Counted from the first letter of the stretch, positions 40,420 to 52,812 are shown. The stretch is DNA of 64,000 nt from Deinococcus aerolatus (GCF_014647055.1 NZ_BMOL01000005.1:118603-182602), one strand, 5' to 3'. The notes: generated by a model not told the origin, from the sequence alone. Translations and numbers: made by a program.

Positions 40420-40619
40420 GCGGGGCACCGCCAGCACGCCCCAGAAAGAAAGTCTTTCAGGTGCTGGCGCGGTCCGCAGCCCTGAGAGATTTCCCGTGGC
40501 CGCCGGGGCGCAGCGCGGTGGCCTGACCCATCAGCGGGGCCACCTCGCTTCTCTCCTGCCCACGCCCACCGTCTATAAATCTCACGGTTCACGGGGGCCG
40601 GGGCTGACACAATGGCCGG

Positions 40620-41639
<1,020 letters not shown>

Positions 41640-41722
41640 TGCCTCTTTTTCGCGGTGGCGCTGGGCCGGAACTCACTGGCCCGGTCCAGCGCCACCGCAA
41701 CGGCAACCATCACCTGAGGTGA

Positions 41723-42688
41723 CTAACCCTGCCCCAGTGCCCCCAGCACCTCTGCCTCTCTCTGCGGTGTCAGCGCGTACTGGAGGCCCGCGTCCCTGCT
41801 CCAGGCCCGCGTGTCCTGCGCCGTGACCAGCGGATCGGTCAGGGTCAGGCCCGCCGCCAGCGCCCTGGCCGGGTCGACATCCATCAGGCCGCCCTGTTCG
41901 CCACCCGCCGGCACGTAGACAGGCAGTTCGCGGGAGCTCAGCCCACTGGCCTTCTGCGCCTGTGCGTCCACCCACACCGGATCAGTGACGCCCAGCAGGA
42001 CCATGAAATCGGCCCAGCCCAGTCTCGGCCCGGCCAGATTGAAGATGCCGTCGATGCCGTGCTCGACCACCCGAACCGTGAAGCGCGCCAGATCACGGGC
42101 ATCGATGACCTGCAAAAAATCCGAGCCGTCGCCGGGGGCCAGCACGGCCCCACCACGCGCGGCGCGGTCCCCCCAGTACGGGTAACGCGCGGTGTGATCG
42201 AAGGGGCCGGCCACGATCTGCGGGCGCAGCACCGTGGAATGCCCGCCGTAGACTTCATGCACGATGTTCTCGCAGGCCACTTTCAGGGGGCCATAGGTTG
42301 CGCCCGACACCTCGGTCACGTCCTCGGCGGTGGGCGCGGACAGCGGATCGTCCTCGCGCACCGGGTGGCGGCCCGGCTCGGCGTAGACGCTGACGGTGCT
42401 GATAAAGACGTAGCGCCCCACCCGGCCCTGCAACCCCTCCGCACTCGCGCGCACCTGCCTGGGCGTGTAGCCGCTGACGTCCACGCAGGCGTCCCACTCC
42501 CGGCCGTCCAGGGCAGCCAGACCCGCCGGGCCGTCGTCGCGGTCGCCGTGCACGCGCTCAACCATTGCAGGCAGCTCGTCCTTCGACTTCCCGCGTGTCA
42601 GCACCGTGACCGCGTGGCCCGAGTCCACAAACGCCTCCACGATGTGCCGCCCCACGAACTGCGTGCCGCCCAGAATCAGGATGTTCAT
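41723..42688 (-). CDS. NAD-dependent epimerase/reductase (extended SDR)
   Basis: 321 residues from ATG 42688 with GGGGG just upstream. ILILGGTQFVGRHIVEAF is the nucleotide-binding loop, YVFISTVSVYAEPGRHP and ATYGPLKVACENI supply Ser, Tyr (ATYGPLK) and Lys. It looks like the group that includes CSP41/isoflavone-reductase-like epimerases. The substrate is unknown. It is divergent from the small gene at 42721. Confidence 0.82.
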   Translation of the reverse strand: MNILILGGTQFVGRHIVEAFVDSGHAVTVLTRGKSKDELPAMVERVHGDRDDGPAGLAALDGREWDACVDVSGYTPRQVRASAEGLQGRVGRYVFISTVSVYAEPGRHPVREDDPLSAPTAEDVTEVSGATYGPLKVACENIVHEVYGGHSTVLRPQIVAGPFDHTARYPYWGDRAARGGAVLAPGDGSDFLQVIDARDLARFTVRVVEHGIDGIFNLAGPRLGWADFMVLLGVTDPVWVDAQAQKASGLSSRELPVYVPAGGEQGGLMDVDPARALAAGLTLTDPLVTAQDTRAWSRDAGLQYALTPQREAEVLGALGQG

Positions 42689-42720
42689 GCCCCCACCATA
42701 GAGCGGGCACAATAGGACGC

Positions 42721-43008
42721 ATGAAAGTTCGCTTCACCAACCGGGGCGTTCGCGTCCGTATCGATGATCTGCAGCTCGCGGCGCTGGAGCGGGGCGAGGG
42801 GCTGACGCTCGAAACACGCTGGGAGGGTGGAGGCTGGGCGCTTAGCCTCGATCCGCTGTCAGACGGCGTGTCGGGTGCTGGCGGTGGGCTGAGGGTCGGC
42901 CTCAGAAAGCTCCTGCCCCAGCTGACCGATCCGGCCCACGAGGGCGTCATGTTGGAGGGGCCGCCGCGGGTGGACGTGGAGAAAGATTTCGGGCCTCAAC
43001 ATGCCTGA
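42721..43008 (+). CDS. small conserved-looking hypothetical protein
   Basis: 95 residues from ATG 42721. It opens with MKVRFTNRGVRVRIDDLQLA and goes on with alternating strands, like the DUF7009 group of small beta proteins; this is a weak impression. It is 32 bases from the divergent epimerase start. Confidence 0.6.
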   Translation: MKVRFTNRGVRVRIDDLQLAALERGEGLTLETRWEGGGWALSLDPLSDGVSGAGGGLRVGLRKLLPQLTDPAHEGVMLEGPPRVDVEKDFGPQHA

Positions 43009-43014
43009 AGCGGC

Positions 43015-44100
43015 CTAGCGCCGCGCCCAGCGCCCCCCGACCTCCTCGGCCAGACCCATCAGTTGCAGCATGACCAGCGCGGTCTGCAGGTCTGGCAGCG
43101 GCAGGCCCGTTCCAGCCTGAAGATCGTCCAGGGTGGCGGGGGCACCCAGGGCAGCCAGCACGCGGGTCTGCTCGGGCGGCAGATCCGGTACGGGAGCGGC
43201 GGGCGCCTGACCCCAGCCCAGCTCGTCCAGCACGTCCTGGGCCGATTCGGTCAGAACCGCGCCGTCGCGAATCAGGGCGTGGGGGCCGGCGGCGCGGGGA
43301 TCGCCGGCCCGGCCCGGCACCGCGAACACCGTGCGTCCGCATTCCAGCGCGTGGGTGGCCGTGATCAGCGAACCGGACTTGCGTTCGCCCTCCACCACCA
43401 GCGTCCCGGCGGACAGGGCCGCGATCAGGCGGTTGCGCGTCGGAAAGTGGTGCTGGGCCGGGCCGGTGTCCAGCGGATACTCGCTGAGCAACGTCAACCG
43501 TTCGGCCAGGGCGCTGTTCTCGCGGGGGTAGATCACGTTCACGGCGCTGCCCAGCACGCCGATGCTGTGGCCCCCGGCCTCCACCGCCGCCCCGTGCGCC
43601 GCCGTGTCGACGCCGCGCGCCAGACCGCTGACCACCACCACGCCCGCCCGTGCCAGATCGCCCGCAATGCGGCGCGTCAGGCTGATGGCGTGGGGGCTGG
43701 CCGCCCGCGTGCCCACGATGCCGACCGCATACGGCACGACCGCCAGCTCCGGCAACTCGCCCCGCACCCACAGCACCGGCGGCGGGTCTCCCAGGGCCTC
43801 CAGGGCCGCCGGATAGCCGTCCAGGCCCCGGCCCAGCAGGGTCACGCCCATACGCCCGGCCCTGGCCAGTTCGGCCTGCGCGCCGGCGGCCGCCTTGGCG
43901 TGGCCCATGCCCGCAACACTTCGGGCGTCCAGGCCCGGCACGTCGCGCAGTCGGGTGAGCGGCGCGCTCAGGGCAGCCTGCGCACTGCCAAAATGCCGCC
44001 GCAACGCCTCAATCCGGCGCGGTCCCAGGTTCGGCGTCAGGCGCAGGGTCAACAGGGCCAGCAGTTCGGAAATGTCGTCGATGGGCGCGGCACGGGTCAC
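43015..44100 (-). CDS. dprA: DNA processing protein DprA
   Basis: 361 residues from GTG 44100. An N-terminal SAM/HhH-like part ([15 protein letters not shown]) is followed by the Rossmann core: [68 protein letters not shown] and [23 protein letters not shown]-terminal winged helix of about 60 residues follows. It loads RecA onto incoming single-stranded DNA during natural transformation, a known trait of Deinococcus. Confidence 0.95.
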   Translation of the reverse strand: MTRAAPIDDISELLALLTLRLTPNLGPRRIEALRRHFGSAQAALSAPLTRLRDVPGLDARSVAGMGHAKAAAGAQAELARAGRMGVTLLGRGLDGYPAALEALGDPPPVLWVRGELPELAVVPYAVGIVGTRAASPHAISLTRRIAGDLARAGVVVVSGLARGVDTAAHGAAVEAGGHSIGVLGSAVNVIYPRENSALAERLTLLSEYPLDTGPAQHHFPTRNRLIAALSAGTLVVEGERKSGSLITATHALECGRTVFAVPGRAGDPRAAGPHALIRDGAVLTESAQDVLDELGWGQAPAAPVPDLPPEQTRVLAALGAPATLDDLQAGTGLPLPDLQTALVMLQLMGLAEEVGGRWARR

Positions 44101-44208
44101 CCTGTCAGGATAGGCAGTGACACTTTCAGCTTCCTTTCCGGCCCCGCTTCAGACGGGTGGCGGCCCTTCCCCGTCGGGTGGACATTCACACTTCGGCCGC
44201 ATTCCGGG

Positions 44209-45591
44209 TCAGTCCTCGTCGCCCAGCGCCGCACCGGGAATGGTCAGCACGAACTCCGCCCCGCCCTGCGGGTGGGTGCCGCCGCTCAGGCCGCCGCCGT
44301 GCATCACTGCAATCTGGCGCGACACGCTCAGGCCCAGCCCGCTGCTGCCCGCGCCGCTGACGAACGGCTCGAAGATGCGCTCCCCCAGTTCGGGCGGCAG
44401 GCCGGGACCGCTGTCGCGCACCGTGAAGGTCATGTGGTCCGCCGTCTCGGCCAGGGTCAGCGTGACGCTCCCCTCCGGCCCGGCGGCGCGGCGGGCGTTG
44501 GCCAGCAGGTTGCGGACGGCCTGGGTCAACCGGTCGGGATCGCACAGGATGCCGCCGGTCCAGTCGCCCATGAAGTCGGTGCCGGGCACCAGCCGTTCCA
44601 GCCGCTCCTGCAGGGTCCGCGCCGGAATGTAGTGCCACGCCAACTTCAGCTCCAGCTGCCCGCGTGCCAGCTGCATCAGGTCCTGGGTGGTAAAGGTCAG
44701 CTCGTCGGCCACCAGGGCGGCGCGGCGCACCTCGGGATCGTCGGTGCGCTGTTCGGCGCGGCGCAGGCTGGCCTTCAGGACGGTCAGCGGCGCCCCCAGC
44801 TCATGCACGATCTGGCCCAGCAACTGCTTCTCGCGGGCCTGCCCGGCCTCGATGCGGACCAGCAGGCGGTTGATGGCGCTGAGCAGGCGGTGCACCTCGT
44901 CCTCGCGGGCCGGCAGCGGCAGCGTGGCCAGGCTGCGCGTGGGGTCGATCTGATCGGCCAGGTTCGCCGCGCCCTGCAGGCCTGCCAGCGCCCGGCGGCC
45001 CACCCACCAGCCCACCACCAGCAGAATCAGCGGCGTGCACACCAGCGCGATCAGCAGGGCGCTGATGGCACTCTGGCGGGCAGAGACCAGATCATCCTCT
45101 GGCAGGCCCACCCACAGCGTGCCGAACGCCCCTGCCTCGCGCCGCACCGCCCGCACCGGGGTGTCCCCGATGTTGACCCGCGACTGGTTCCCGAAAGGAT
45201 CGCGCGTTTTCTCGAATACCCGCAGAATCGGGCTGGCCGCCACCACCGTGCCGTCACCGTCAATCAGCATGGTGTAGGCGTTGGCCCCGCCTGCCGTCTT
45301 GCCCAGGCCCGCGCCGGGATTGGCAAAGGCCTCGGCCAGCGTGTCGGCGCGGTCATTCAGGCGGGCGTTGAACTGCTGGTCCATACGCGACAGCAGCAGC
45401 GACACCACGCCCAGACTGATCAGCATGATCAGCGCCAGCGCCAGCAGGCTGTAGGTGGCCGCCAGCCGGAAACGCAGACTGTGGCGCCACGCCACCCGCG
45501 CCGAGGACAATCCGGCTCCCGGTATCAATACGGCGCCCCGCCGCGAGGGTGCGGTGGGCACGTTCGGGGCAGGGCGCGGGGGCAGGGGCAT
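44209..45591 (-). CDS. sensor histidine kinase
   Basis: 460 residues from ATG 45591. Two membrane helices ([19 protein letters not shown] near residue 55; [20 protein letters not shown] near residue 185) flank a periplasmic sensor of about 110 residues. H-box [15 protein letters not shown] (His-Glu-Leu), N-box [11 protein letters not shown], and G-boxes [12 protein letters not shown] and [10 protein letters not shown] follow. The H-box has Gly instead of the usual Arg after HEL. It is two bases from its regulator gene. Confidence 0.9.
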   Translation of the reverse strand: MPLPPRPAPNVPTAPSRRGAVLIPGAGLSSARVAWRHSLRFRLAATYSLLALALIMLISLGVVSLLLSRMDQQFNARLNDRADTLAEAFANPGAGLGKTAGGANAYTMLIDGDGTVVAASPILRVFEKTRDPFGNQSRVNIGDTPVRAVRREAGAFGTLWVGLPEDDLVSARQSAISALLIALVCTPLILLVVGWWVGRRALAGLQGAANLADQIDPTRSLATLPLPAREDEVHRLLSAINRLLVRIEAGQAREKQLLGQIVHELGAPLTVLKASLRRAEQRTDDPEVRRAALVADELTFTTQDLMQLARGQLELKLAWHYIPARTLQERLERLVPGTDFMGDWTGGILCDPDRLTQAVRNLLANARRAAGPEGSVTLTLAETADHMTFTVRDSGPGLPPELGERIFEPFVSGAGSSGLGLSVSRQIAVMHGGGLSGGTHPQGGAEFVLTIPGAALGDED

Positions 45592-45593
45592 GC

Positions 45594-46253
<660 letters not shown>

Positions 46254-46279
46254 GGGGTCTCCTTGGGGTCAAACGGGTG

Positions 46280-46741
46280 CTACTTGCCTTCCTTGGCAGC
46301 GTTGTCTCTGAACGGGGTCTCGGCGTTCCTCAGGCCCGGCAGGCTCAGCGACTGTCCGGCCGGCTGAGCACTGAGGGTGAGTTTGTAGGGCAGCAGAAAC
46401 TTACCCAGGGTCAGGGTGGTGTTCGCGCTGCGGTCCGCCGCGGCAGAGGCCGCGCTGGCCGGCACCTGCAACGTCAGCTGGCCCTTGCTGAGGGTGCCGT
46501 TGTAGCTGCTTTTCAGGCCGGGGAAGGTCACGCGCGCCTTTTCCTCGTCGGTCTGGGCAAACAGCACCACCACCGGGCCGTCATAGTCACCGACAAACTG
46601 CATGACCAGCTTGCTGCCGCTGCTCTCGCCGTCTCCCACCTTGGTCTGCAACTCGCGGTCCCAGACCTGCACCTTCAGCGCCCCGGCCGCAGGGGCCAGG
46701 GCTGTCAGGCACAGCAGGAAAAACAGAATGCGGGTCATCAT
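46280..46741 (-). CDS. secreted protein of unknown function
   Basis: 153 residues from ATG 46741 (second ATG 46738). Signal peptide MMTRILFFLLCLTALAPAAG. The mature part is beta-rich with Ser/Thr/Ala, including VVVLFAQTDEEKARVTFPG. No family is recognised. It lies 26 bases before the response regulator start on the same strand, so it may be cotranscribed with the two-component system or be its sensed partner. Confidence 0.65.
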   Translation of the reverse strand: MMTRILFFLLCLTALAPAAGALKVQVWDRELQTKVGDGESSGSKLVMQFVGDYDGPVVVLFAQTDEEKARVTFPGLKSSYNGTLSKGQLTLQVPASAASAAADRSANTTLTLGKFLLPYKLTLSAQPAGQSLSLPGLRNAETPFRDNAAKEGK

Positions 46742-46831
46742 GGCAGTGTAACGAAGTCTCCTGGGTGGGGGGGCGGGAACGGAGAAGCCTGGTGGGCCCT
46801 CCTGCCGCCTCACTTTATTCTTTCAAGCTGA

Positions 46832-46857
46832 TGCGCCCTTGACGAATCACGGGCGCA
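46832..46857 (-). terminator. hairpin after the bkd-type E2 gene
   Basis: TGCGCCC pairs with GGGCGCA across 12 bases, 70 bases past the E2 stop. The T-run is poor on both strands. Confidence 0.4.
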
Positions 46858-46924
46858 CCTTTAGATCAGCTTGTAGATCAGCCTGGGATGCTGTGAGGCC
46901 CATTGAGGCAGCGGGCCGGGAGAG

Positions 46925-48493
46925 TCACATCGCTTCCAGCATCAGCCGGTCGGGGTTTTCCAGCAGGCGGATCACTTCCTTGCAGAAGCGGGCGGCCTCC
47001 GCGCCGTCCACCAGACGGTGATCGAACGACAGGCTCAGGTACATCATATGCGCCACGACGATGTTGTCATGCTCGTCCACGATGGGGCGCTTGACGATGC
47101 TGTGGATGCCCAGAATGGCGGCGTCGGGAACGTTGATGATCGGGAACGAGAACAGCGCCCCGATCGAGCCGATGTTGGTGATCGAGAAGGTGCTGCCCGC
47201 CAGTTCGTCCGGGGCCAGCTTGCCGGCCGAGGCGCGGCCCGCCAGATCAACGACCTCACGCGCCAGCTCGAAGATGCTTTTCTGGTTCACGTCCTTAAGC
47301 ACCGGCACGGTCAGGCCCGCGTCGGTGGCGACCGCCATGCCCATGTGGTAGTAGCGCTTCTGCACGATCTCGCCGCTGGCCTCGTCGAAGGACGTGTTCA
47401 GGCTGGGGTACTTCTTGAGGGCCGCCGTGACTGCCTTGAAGATGAACGGCAGGTACGACAGCTTCACGCCCGCCGCCGCCGCCTCACCCTTGACCCGGCC
47501 CCGGAACTCCACCAGCTTGGTCAGGTTCACCTCGTCCACGGTCAGCGTGCGGACGGTGTACAGGTGGCTGGCCTGCATCTGGTTGCTGATGGCCCGGCGC
47601 ATGCCCCGCAGCGGGACGCGGTCTTCCAGGTGCTCGTAGCCCTTGGGCGTGCGGTACTGCACGGGCGCGACAGGCATGCCGCCTGCCCCCTTGGCGGCAG
47701 GCTGGGGTGGGCTGGCCGGAGTCGGGGCAGCCTGAGCCTGGGTCTGAGGGGCCTGGGCCGGCGGCTGAGGCGCGGCGGCCTGCGCGGCCCCACCCTGCCC
47801 ATGCGCCGTCACGTCCTGCACGCGGATGCGCCCGTTGGGGCCGCTGCCCTGCACCTGCGCCAGATCGATGCCCATCTCGCGGGCCAGCTGGCGAGCGGCA
47901 GGAACGGCGAGGACGCGGCCATCGGCACGGGCTGGGGCGGGCGGCGCAGGCTCGCGGTTCAGCGTGCCTGTCCCGGCAGTAGAGCTGCCCGGCGCACCGC
48001 TGCCGCTGCGGCTGCCCAGCCCCTGCACCTTCACCTGCTCGTCCGAGGCAAAGGCCTTGAACAGGCTGCTGGAATCGTCGTCGGCCCCGCCCTTCATGTG
48101 GCCCGCCTCCACGATGCTGCCGCCCTGGTCCTCCTGGGCAATCTGCTCGCGTTCCTCCTGCGCCTGGGGAGGCAGCTGGGCGTCGGCGGTCGTGGGATTC
48201 TCGCCGCTGTCCTGAATGGCCTGGGTGGCGCTGGGCTGCGTTGACGCGGCAGCCTCGCCGCCCTCATCAATCAGGGCGATGACGGCGTGAACAGCCACCA
48301 CGTCGCCCTCCTGGGCCATGCGCTTGCTCAGGATGCCCGCCGCCGGGCTGGGCAGTTCCACCGTTACCTTGTCAGTCATGACCTCGCACAGCGGCTGTTC
48401 CAGGGCAATGGTGTCGCCCTCCTCCACCAGCCATTTCAGGATTTCGCCTTCGACAACACTCTCGGCCAGTTCAGGAAGCAGAATTTCTTTCAC
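46925..48493 (-). CDS. bkdB: dihydrolipoamide acyltransferase E2 of branched-chain 2-oxoacid dehydrogenase
   Basis: 522 residues from ATG 48493. Lipoyl domain at residues 1-78 with the lipoylated Lys in VMTDKVTVELPSP, a long flexible linker rich in Ala/Pro/Gln, a peripheral-subunit-binding domain near 190 (VPAARQLAREMGIDL, GSGPNGRI), and a C-terminal acyltransferase domain with SFDHRLVDGAEAARF (His and Asp of the active site). With the E1 genes on the same strand it forms the complex that oxidises 2-oxoacids of Val, Leu and Ile; pyruvate specificity is not excluded. Confidence 0.9.
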   Translation of the reverse strand: MKEILLPELAESVVEGEILKWLVEEGDTIALEQPLCEVMTDKVTVELPSPAAGILSKRMAQEGDVVAVHAVIALIDEGGEAAASTQPSATQAIQDSGENPTTADAQLPPQAQEEREQIAQEDQGGSIVEAGHMKGGADDDSSSLFKAFASDEQVKVQGLGSRSGSGAPGSSTAGTGTLNREPAPPAPARADGRVLAVPAARQLAREMGIDLAQVQGSGPNGRIRVQDVTAHGQGGAAQAAAPQPPAQAPQTQAQAAPTPASPPQPAAKGAGGMPVAPVQYRTPKGYEHLEDRVPLRGMRRAISNQMQASHLYTVRTLTVDEVNLTKLVEFRGRVKGEAAAAGVKLSYLPFIFKAVTAALKKYPSLNTSFDEASGEIVQKRYYHMGMAVATDAGLTVPVLKDVNQKSIFELAREVVDLAGRASAGKLAPDELAGSTFSITNIGSIGALFSFPIINVPDAAILGIHSIVKRPIVDEHDNIVVAHMMYLSLSFDHRLVDGAEAARFCKEVIRLLENPDRLMLEAM

Positions 48494-48577
48494 GGATTAC
48501 CTCGGAGATGGGATGGGGCTTATGGGGTGCGGACAAATTTCGGGAGGGAGACTAGGGGGTGGGACGCCTGCCCTCCC

Positions 48578-48823
48578 CTACCCGTTCAGGAAGGCCCGCA
48601 GGACGCCGTACAGCATCAGCACGCCGCCCAGCACCTGAATCCAGCGTTCGCCCTTCGCGTACCGGTAGGCGCTGAGGCCCAGCGCAACAAACATCACGCC
48701 GATGCTCAGGCTCTGCCACGGCTGCGGCAGCTTGCCCGCCACGGCGTACACGCCGAAGCCGATCATCAGGCCAAGGGTGCCCAGCAGCGGGCGCAGCAAC
48801 TCCGGGTTCAGCTTGGGCTTCAT
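48578..48823 (-). CDS. small two- to three-span membrane protein within the bkd cluster
   Basis: 81 residues from ATG 48823. Hydrophobic stretches LGTLGLMIGFGVYAVAG, LSIGVMFVALGLSAY and VLGGVLMLYGVLRAF suggest three helices. No family is recognised. It sits between the E1-beta and E2 genes on the same strand. Confidence 0.6.
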   Translation of the reverse strand: MKPKLNPELLRPLLGTLGLMIGFGVYAVAGKLPQPWQSLSIGVMFVALGLSAYRYAKGERWIQVLGGVLMLYGVLRAFLNG

Positions 48824-48853
48824 GGGCGCAGCCTAACGCGGGAGGCAGGGGCG

Positions 48854-49870
48854 TTAATAGTTCAGGGCCTGCACGCAGGCCGCCGTGATGCGGTTGGGGC
48901 CGGGCAGGTAGACCTTGTCCTGCACGTAGGGATACGGCGTGTCAAAACCCGCCACCTGACCGACGGGGGCCAGCAGCGAGTCGAAGGCGGCGGCCTGAAT
49001 GCTGTAGGCCACCTCACCCATGAAGTTGCTGATGCGCGGCGCCTCGCTGACCAGCACGGCGCGGCCCGTCTTCTGCACGCTGGCCACCACCAGCTCCTTG
49101 TCCCAGGGCACAAGGCTGCGCAGATCAATGACTTCCACGCTGACGCCCTCGGCGGCCAGCGCGTCGGCGGCGCGTTCCAGATCCGGCATCACGCCGCCGT
49201 AGCCGATCAGGCTCAGGTCCGTGCCCTCGCGGCGGATAACGGCCTCGCCAATCCTGACGATGTAGTCGTGGCCCGGCACCTCGCCCTTGGAGGCACGGTA
49301 CAGCCGCTTGGGCTCAAAGAAGATCACCGGGTCTTCTCCGCGAATGGCGGCCTTCAGCAGCCCCTTGGCGTCGTAGGGCGTGCTGGGCATCACCACTTTC
49401 AGGCCCGGCGTGTGGGTGTAGTAGCTCTCGGGACTCTGGCTGTGGTGGTGCCCGCCCTTGACGCCGCCGCCAGACGGCGTGCGGATCACCAGCGGCGCGG
49501 TGTACTGCCCGCCGCTGCGGTAGCGCATCTTGGCCGCCTGACTGATGATCTGGTCAAAGCCCGGCCCCATGTAATCGGCGAACTGGATCTCGGCCACGGG
49601 CCGCAGCCCGCGCACCGCCATGCCTACCGCCGCGCCCACGATGCTGGCCTCGCTGAGGGGGGTGTCGAACACGCGGTCCTTGCCGAAGGTGGCCTGCAGG
49701 CCTGCCGTCGCCATGAACACGCCGCCGCGGGCGCCCACGTCCTGCCCGAACAGCACCACGCGGCTATCGCGCTCCATCTCCTCGTGCAGCGCCTCGGTCA
49801 CGGCGGTAATCAGGTTGATGGTGCGGGGTTCGGCGGCGGGCATGTCCTGTCTCTCCTGGGTGGCGATCAT
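48854..49870 (-). CDS. bkdAB: 2-oxoacid dehydrogenase E1 beta subunit
   Basis: 338 residues from ATG 49870, overlapping the end of the alpha gene by four bases. [30 protein letters not shown] (Glu replaced by Gln at the usual VLGEDVG position), [34 protein letters not shown] and [17 protein letters not shown] match the beta chain, which helps to bind thiamine diphosphate. The His-rich loop holds the catalytic His. Confidence 0.93.
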   Translation of the reverse strand: MIATQERQDMPAAEPRTINLITAVTEALHEEMERDSRVVLFGQDVGARGGVFMATAGLQATFGKDRVFDTPLSEASIVGAAVGMAVRGLRPVAEIQFADYMGPGFDQIISQAAKMRYRSGGQYTAPLVIRTPSGGGVKGGHHHSQSPESYYTHTPGLKVVMPSTPYDAKGLLKAAIRGEDPVIFFEPKRLYRASKGEVPGHDYIVRIGEAVIRREGTDLSLIGYGGVMPDLERAADALAAEGVSVEVIDLRSLVPWDKELVVASVQKTGRAVLVSEAPRISNFMGEVAYSIQAAAFDSLLAPVGQVAGFDTPYPYVQDKVYLPGPNRITAACVQALNY

Positions 49871-51015
49871 CGGCTGCCCCCTTCCTGCTCGGCACGCATC
49901 ATGGCGGCCTCCTCGCGCAGGTGGGCGGGCATGTCGGAATAGACGTCCTCGAACATGATGCGCCAGTCCGGCTGCCCGGTGGCCTCGGCGCGGATAACCT
50001 GCTCGTCGACCTCCCGGTGAACGGCGGCGATCATGGCCGCGCGTTCCTCGGACTCAATGGGATGGCCCAGATGCTCCAGCAGTTTCTCGACACGCACCAC
50101 CGGATCACGGCCCAGCCACTCCTGCACTTCCTCGCGGGTGCGGTAGTTCTTCTCGGCGTCGGCGTCGGCGTTGCTGTGCGAACCGACGCGGTAGGTCAGG
50201 CACTCCACCAGCGCGGGGCCGTTGCCGGCACGCACCCACCCGGCAGCGTGCGTGCAGACCTCCATGACCGCCACGATGTCGTTGCCGTCCACGTAGAAAC
50301 CGGGCATGCCGTAGGCCTTGGCCTTGATATGGATGTTCTCGCTGGCGGTCTGGCCGCGCAGGTTGGTGCTGATGGCCCACTGGTTGTTCTCGCAGACGAA
50401 CAGGCACGGCGCGGCCATCGCCCCGGCCATGTTCATCCCGGCGTGCCAGTCGCCTTCGCTGGTGGCCCCGTCCCCAAAGGTGCAGACGGTGATCTCGTCG
50501 GTGCCCAGGTACTTCTGCGCCATCGCAGTGCCGGTGGCGGGCGGCACCTGGTTGGCAATGGAGCTGCTGATCGACACGAAGTTCTGCTTGCGGGCGGCGA
50601 AGTGGTGCGGCATCTGGCGGCCCCGGCTGGGATCGGAGTTGCTGCCCAGGCACTGGCTGATCAGCTCAAACATCGGCACGCCCAGCGCCAGCGCCAGCGT
50701 GTGATCGCGGTAGTACGGCCAGACCCAGTCGTGGCCGGGGCGCACCGAGTGCGCCAGCCCCACCTGGGTGGCCTCCATGCCGCTGGACTGCGCGTAGAAG
50801 GTCGTGCGCCCCTGCCGCAGCAGCGTGATTAGCTTGCGGTCGAACTCGCGGGCCCGCAGCATCACGGCGTGCAGCTCACGCAGGCGTTCGGGGGTGTAGG
50901 CGGCTGGCAGGGGCTGAACAGGCAGGCCGTCCTCGCCCACGTAGCGGATCGGTTCGGCAGTGAAAGGCTGAATACCCGCAGTAGCAAGGGATTCAACCGG
51001 AGGGGATGTGGTCAT
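49867..51015 (-). CDS. bkdAA: 2-oxoacid dehydrogenase E1 alpha subunit
   Basis: 382 residues from ATG 51015, where GGAGG lies upstream; the longer frame from 51066 lacks a site. [44 protein letters not shown] and ThDP-binding [19 protein letters not shown] with [10 protein letters not shown] are typical of branched-chain alpha chains. ThDP motif: Gly-Asp-Gly then Asn-Asn. It is the first gene of the cluster, behind a TetR-type palindrome. Confidence 0.94.
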   Translation of the reverse strand: MTTSPPVESLATAGIQPFTAEPIRYVGEDGLPVQPLPAAYTPERLRELHAVMLRAREFDRKLITLLRQGRTTFYAQSSGMEATQVGLAHSVRPGHDWVWPYYRDHTLALALGVPMFELISQCLGSNSDPSRGRQMPHHFAARKQNFVSISSSIANQVPPATGTAMAQKYLGTDEITVCTFGDGATSEGDWHAGMNMAGAMAAPCLFVCENNQWAISTNLRGQTASENIHIKAKAYGMPGFYVDGNDIVAVMEVCTHAAGWVRAGNGPALVECLTYRVGSHSNADADAEKNYRTREEVQEWLGRDPVVRVEKLLEHLGHPIESEERAAMIAAVHREVDEQVIRAEATGQPDWRIMFEDVYSDMPAHLREEAAMMRAEQEGGSR

Positions 51016-51094
51016 TTGAGGCGGGCCTCCTGTACGGGCGGCAGAGCGCCCAACCTGCTCTGCCATCGGCGGAATATGTCTAACTGATGTCTAA

Positions 51095-51110
51095 CCTAAC
51101 GGGCGTTAGG
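51095..51110 (-). promoter_or_regulatory. TetR-type operator before the E1 alpha gene
   Basis: CCTAAC-GGGC-GTTAGG is a perfect palindrome 80 bases upstream of the start. Its core CTAACGGGCGTTAG fits CNAACGNNCGTTNG, the site reported for the Thermus TetR-family repressor PaaR. A weak promoter guess (TTAGGT, 17 bases, TATTCC) would overlap it. No TetR gene is adjacent. Confidence 0.6.
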
Positions 51111-51210
51111 CATTCTAGCCGCTGGACATAGGCAAGAGAGGAGACGGCTCTGTCCATTCACCCCGGACGATGCTGGACCAGGGGTGGTACTTCAGGGTTG
51201 AAAACTCTGA

Positions 51211-52812
51211 TCAGTGGGCGAAAAACACCAGGTCGCCAGGAACGTAATCGGGCACAGCCCTCCCCTCCCCTGCGGGAGCCAGGGTCTCCAGGATCCGCCG
51301 GGCCTCGGTCAGATAGGCGGCGAAGGGCACATTCTCCTCAGCCGTCAGCGGGCGCTGTTCCCCGAACAGGTCCAGCGGGGCCTCGTCCTGCGCGTGGGTC
51401 CACGCCCCGCTCATCCAGTCAAAATCGTACAGGGGCAGGAAGCGCGCGCCGTGCTCGGCCACGAATTCGATGGCGCTCAGCAGGAACTCCACCTCCTCAT
51501 CGCTGGCCCAGGGCGCCAGGTTCAGGCGGGTCCAGCCGGGCTTGAGTCCGTCGATGTTGGACAGCGCACACTGCATGTAGCGCTCGCTGCGCTCGTCGTC
51601 GATGTCCAGCAGCACATGTCCGTAGGGACCGGCACAGGCGCAGCCGCCCCGGGCCTGAATGCCGAACAGGTCATTGAGCAGCCGGACCACCAGCCGCGGG
51701 TGCAACATGGTGCCGCCCTCGGTGCGAATCAGGAAAGAGAGAAAGGCCAGACGCTGGGCGTGGGGGTTGCCCAGCAGCTTCACCCTTTCATTGCGGCCCA
51801 GCCGCTCCAGCGCCCGCGCGAACAGCTCGTGCTCCCGCGCTGTCAGGGCATCGACGCCCAGTTCCTCCTTGACCTTGAAGGCCAGTGCAGTGCGGACCTT
51901 GCCCAAAATCGCGGGGGTGCCGGCGTCCTCACGGGCCTCGATGTCCTCGATGTACACCTGTCGGGTGCGGCTCACGTAGCGCACCGTGCCGCCCCCTGCC
52001 GTGCTGGGGACGTTCAGATGATACAGATGCTCCTGGAAACACAGCAGACCCGGTGTTCCCGGCCCCCCCACGAATTTATGGGGGCTGAGGAACACGGCGT
52101 CGTAGCCGTCCGGCCTGCCCGGCTTCATGTCGATCTTCACGTAGGGACCGCTGGCGGCAAAGTCGAAGAAGGCATAGGCCCCGTGCTGGTGCAGAATCCG
52201 CGCCACCGTGCGGGTGTCGGTCAGCAGGCCGGTCACGTTGCTGGCGGCGCTGAACGAGCCGATCTTGGGGCGGCGGGCGTACTGCGGTGACTTGAGCGCC
52301 CCTACCAGCGCGTCGAGGTCGAGGTTGCCCCGCTCACACAGCGGCAGTTCGACCACCTCGGCCAGCGTCTCGCGCCAGCTGACCTCGTTGCTGTGGTGTT
52401 CGTAGGGGCCGACGAACACCACCGGGCGCTCGTGTTCCGGCATGGAGGCCAGCACCGTGGCGCGGTAATCGCTGCAGACGGTCAGGCCCAGAATGTCCTG
52501 AATGCGCCGCACCGCCGCCGTGCTGCCCGAACCGCAGAACACCAGCTTGCATGTCGCGTCGCCGCCCAGTTGCCCCCGGATGTAGTCGGCGGCCTGGTGG
52601 CTCATGTGGGTGCTGTGCGCTCCGGTGGCGCTGTCCTCGGTGTGGGTGTTGGCGTACAGGGGCAGGGCCAGCGTCATGACCCTCTCCTCCACGCTGCGCA
52701 GCGCCCGTCCGGAGGCCACGTAATCCGCGTAGGTCACCCGCCGCTCTCCGAAAGGCGTGCGAATCACGGCGTCAGTTCCGATCAGATCGGCCCGGAGAGT
52801 GGTGAAGTCCAT
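51211..52812 (-). CDS. class V aminotransferase, cysteine desulfurase/selenocysteine lyase-like
   Basis: 533 residues from ATG 52812, longer than the usual 400. FCGSGSTAAVRRIQDILG, VGPYEHHSNEVSWRETLAEV, FFDFAASGPYVKIDM, and FLSPHKFVGGPGTPGLLCF with the PLP Lys are visible. A Cys-containing loop (GGCACAGPYGH) stands where desulfurases have the active Cys, and the C-terminus adds about 100 residues. Sulfur mobilisation is likely but the partner is unknown; it lies near mnmG by chance or for tRNA thiolation. Confidence 0.8.
   Translation of the reverse strand: MDFTTLRADLIGTDAVIRTPFGERRVTYADYVASGRALRSVEERVMTLALPLYANTHTEDSATGAHSTHMSHQAADYIRGQLGGDATCKLVFCGSGSTAAVRRIQDILGLTVCSDYRATVLASMPEHERPVVFVGPYEHHSNEVSWRETLAEVVELPLCERGNLDLDALVGALKSPQYARRPKIGSFSAASNVTGLLTDTRTVARILHQHGAYAFFDFAASGPYVKIDMKPGRPDGYDAVFLSPHKFVGGPGTPGLLCFQEHLYHLNVPSTAGGGTVRYVSRTRQVYIEDIEAREDAGTPAILGKVRTALAFKVKEELGVDALTAREHELFARALERLGRNERVKLLGNPHAQRLAFLSFLIRTEGGTMLHPRLVVRLLNDLFGIQARGGCACAGPYGHVLLDIDDERSERYMQCALSNIDGLKPGWTRLNLAPWASDEEVEFLLSAIEFVAEHGARFLPLYDFDWMSGAWTHAQDEAPLDLFGEQRPLTAEENVPFAAYLTEARRILETLAPAGEGRAVPDYVPGDLVFFAH

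Noticed and set aside
48287..49942. Open plus-strand frame opposite the E1 beta and E2 genes
   Set aside because: Composition is that of an antisense shadow and it crosses two real genes.
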